Part shown: piece by piece, positions 6,008 through 7,342 of the stretch | Numbering within the stretch: the stretch's first letter is position 1 | How the letters are laid out: each line of letters starts with the position of its first letter | Assembly: GCA_019242435.1 (NCBI GenBank) | Contig: JAFAVN010000343.1 | Location: forward strand, 1-7,342 | Length of the DNA: 7,342 nt | Direction: 5' to 3' | From: Verrucomicrobiota bacterium | Lineage (GTDB): Bacteria; Verrucomicrobiota; Verrucomicrobiia; Chthoniobacterales; JAFAMB01 | Program-made: the position numbers and the translations under genes | Notes under the pieces: generated by a model | Seen by the model: only the letters and a program-made list of their open reading frames with translations | The model's database searches: none | Told to the model about the DNA's origin: nothing

Positions 6008-6473
6008 ATTCCTCATTGCCGGTCTGAATTGCCTGCTCGAGCTCGGCTGCTAATTTGGGTTTTAAGGCGTTTAGAGTTGCGAGATCTTTTTCGGCATCAG
6101 CTTTCCGGCCCATCTTCATAAAAAGGACACCGCGATATTCGTACGCTTCTGCAAGGTTCGGTTTCAGTTGAATGGCCTTATTATAATGTTCGAGGGCGCT
6201 CGAGTAGTTTTGGGGACCCTGTTTCCGCAGTGAATACCCTAGATTGTTATGCGCCTCGGCGAAGTTTGCGTTCTCCGACAACGCTTGTTCGAACTTGACC
6301 TGGGCTTCGGCGTACTTCTTCGCATGCATCAGCTGGATGCCTTGGTTATAGGCTTGTACCGCCCGATCGCCTTGCTCGGCTTTGAGCGCTGCGCCTCCCG
6401 GTCTGCTTCCTGCACCGAAAGCTGCGCCGATCGCAATGATGTAGATTGTGAGTAAGCTGAAATAACGTTTCAT
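6006..6473 (-). CDS. Secreted tetratricopeptide-repeat protein
   Basis: The product has 155 residues. The N-terminus MKRYFSLLTIYIIAIGAAFG is a signal peptide with cleavage likely near AFGA (20-22), so it acts outside the cytoplasm. Three TPR units follow: residues 38-70 (AYNQGIQLMHAKKYAEAQ), 71-106 (AEAHNNLGYSLRKQG then ALEHYNKAIQLKPN, with a small insertion QN typical of two-residue-longer repeats), and 107-140 (AEAYEYRGVLFMKMGRKADA). TPRs form helical scaffolds that bind other proteins or peptides, and this compact form has no other domain. The partner is unknown. The ATG at 6473 lacks a visible Shine-Dalgarno but is the only start that gives the signal peptide. It shares strand with the methyltransferase (200-base gap) but has its own 3' hairpin, so they are probably separate transcripts. 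Confidence 0.88.
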   Translation of the reverse strand: MKRYFSLLTIYIIAIGAAFGAGSRPGGAALKAEQGDRAVQAYNQGIQLMHAKKYAEAQVKFEQALSENANFAEAHNNLGYSLRKQGPQNYSSALEHYNKAIQLKPNLAEAYEYRGVLFMKMGRKADAEKDLATLNALKPKLAAELEQAIQTGNEE

Positions 6474-6559
6474 AATTTTATGTCGGTTGGGAGCTCCAGG
6501 AGGGCGTGGCGTATCAGCAATCGTGCCGCCGGTCCGCCCTTTTCGCCCGTTTGATGTCC

Positions 6560-6685
6560 TTACTCGCGTTCGGCAGCATCCGTTTCTTCCGCGAGTCGTT
6601 GCACTGCTTGGAAGAACTTGGGTGTTTTCCCAACGAATAGTCCGTCAGCCCGATTGCTTTGAGTTTCAACTTCTGATTGCTTCAT
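6560..6685 (-). CDS. Possible 41-residue small protein
   Basis: A minus-strand ATG at 6685 opens a 41-codon frame ending at TAA 6562-6560. The product is acidic and charged, with a middle GLFVGKTPKFFQAVQRLAEE (15-34) that could form one amphipathic helix, and no signal peptide. I recognise no family. The upstream bases are A-rich (CAAAAAGAAAAC) without a clear ribosome binding site. It lies 86 bases upstream of the TPR gene on the same strand and just downstream of the broken phosphoesterase. The opposite-strand 100-codon frame over the same bases (6487-6789) is basic and aromatic in a non-protein-like way, so this strand is preferred. It may still be chance. Confidence 0.38.
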   Translation of the reverse strand: MKQSEVETQSNRADGLFVGKTPKFFQAVQRLAEETDAAERE

Positions 6686-6781
6686 TTTTGTGGTTGTTTT
6701 CTTTTTGGAAAATGCAGGGTGTAGATGTATTTGCTGACTCCTCGATGCTATACCGTAAGGCGACTCGATTTATTCCCCGCA

Positions 6782-7342
6782 TCAGGTAATGTTTCCTTCG
6801 ACCTTCTGGACGATTTGATGAATATAACCGTTAGGCACTGAAACCGAACCAAAACGTTTTAGAAAGCCTAATGCGGTGGCGCCGTCCCGAGTGCCCCAAC
6901 CCCACTTCGATAAACTTCCCAAAGCGGTCCATGGGCGAATACAATAATCGGCGTCGAATCTCCCAGCCCGGCCAAATCTTACTCTAACTAAGTCAGCTGA
7001 TCCTGTCCGAGCGAACCAAGTCCTGTCTCGGCCTTACCGATTACATTGACCAGCCCCACAAAATGGACACCACGATCGGCGAAACTATACTAGCCGTCCT
7101 CAGTAGTCCTGTTGGCGAATCGATTGCGATGCTGCTTTCCGTCGTCGCCCAAGATGTCATGTTCTCCCGGGACGTAAAAAATGTCGCTTACTCCTATCCT
7201 TTGAGCATCTGATCCACCGTATGAAATTCGTCTGCTTTAGCGAGATGAGTAGATCGCGAGTATGGATTAGTCCGTTTCTTAGCTGGAGCTTTGATTCTGC
7301 CAATTGCTTCCTGCAGTGTACCAATGACATTGCTATCAGCTT
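6782..7342 (-). pseudogene. Decayed calcineurin-like metallophosphoesterase, N-terminus off right edge
   Basis: Three minus-strand frames together spell a metallophosphoesterase (Icc/CpdA-like, two-metal phosphohydrolase). Frame one, 7340 to TAG 7196-7194, gives NVIGTLQEAIGRIKA and THLAKADEFHTVDQMLKG. Frame two takes over at 7197 and gives GVSDIFYVPGEHD (GEHD at 7167-7156), GVHFVGLVNVIG and PIIVFAHGPLW (6939-6919). Frame three, from 6874, gives LKRFGSV and NGYIHQIVQKVEGNIT (NGYIHQ at 6832-6815), ending at TGA 6784-6782. Frame two holds stops at 7092 (TAG), 6990 (TAG), 6981 (TAA) and 6870 (TAG), the first two apparently replacing Trp. The expected HTGD metal motif survives only out of frame as IHTRD (7267-7253). 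NGYIHQ has Tyr where the family has His. The expected C-terminus after NIT is missing. The gene is clearly non-functional unless the assembly is poor. Confidence 0.82.

Noticed and set aside
6487..6789. A 100-codon plus-strand frame with a hydrophobic segment
   Set aside because: It crosses the junction into the phosphoesterase remnant, has no ribosome binding site and has an unlikely composition; the minus-strand small frame reads better.
5909..7041. The 13-mer TCGGTAAGGCCGA at 5909-5921 and, inverted, at 7029-7041
   Set aside because: Similarity stops at 13 bases; roughly one such pair is expected by chance in a window this size, and one copy is inside the phosphoesterase remnant.

Overview
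The window looks like soil-bacterial DNA of moderate GC. Most genes are on the minus strand, with one plus-strand reductase pair and one small plus-strand gene. The small secreted His-rich protein, short secreted orphans, a TPR lipoprotein-like secreted protein and scattered SDR/LysR genes would fit a Verrucomicrobiota or Acidobacteriota soil lineage. That placement is an inference from gene style; no rRNA or tRNA is present to fix it.

Left part (1-1740). The N-terminal half of a secreted SGNH/GDSL-type esterase runs off the left edge on the minus strand, starting at a TTG codon behind a strong ribosome binding site. Upstream on the same strand is a 147-residue secreted protein of unknown function (775-1218). 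Divergent from it is a 72-residue secreted protein carrying 12 histidines in its 49-residue mature part (1437-1655), closed by a clear intrinsic terminator.

Centre (1829-4708). A LysR-type regulator (minus) is divergent from two NAD(P)-binding proteins on the plus strand: a classical-type SDR lacking the usual catalytic tyrosine, and an NmrA-like atypical SDR. The arrangement suggests that the regulator controls the pair from the 83-base gap at 3026-3108. The regulator has an unusual C-terminal tail. Beyond its stop codon the same frame stays open for 50 more codons that read like protein, which suggests a broken small gene or a recent stop.

Right part (4709-7342). After a 362-base gap comes a UbiE/MenG-like methyltransferase (minus, noticeably AT-richer), then a secreted TPR protein (minus), then a possible 41-residue small gene. 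The right edge is a decayed calcineurin-like metallophosphoesterase on the minus strand, with two frame changes, four in-frame stops and lost metal ligands. Hairpins with T-runs lie at the 3' ends of the methyltransferase and TPR genes.

I found no phage, CRISPR, insertion sequence or defence system. The strongest unexpected items are the metallophosphoesterase pseudogene, the open frame beyond the LysR stop and the tyrosine-less SDR.
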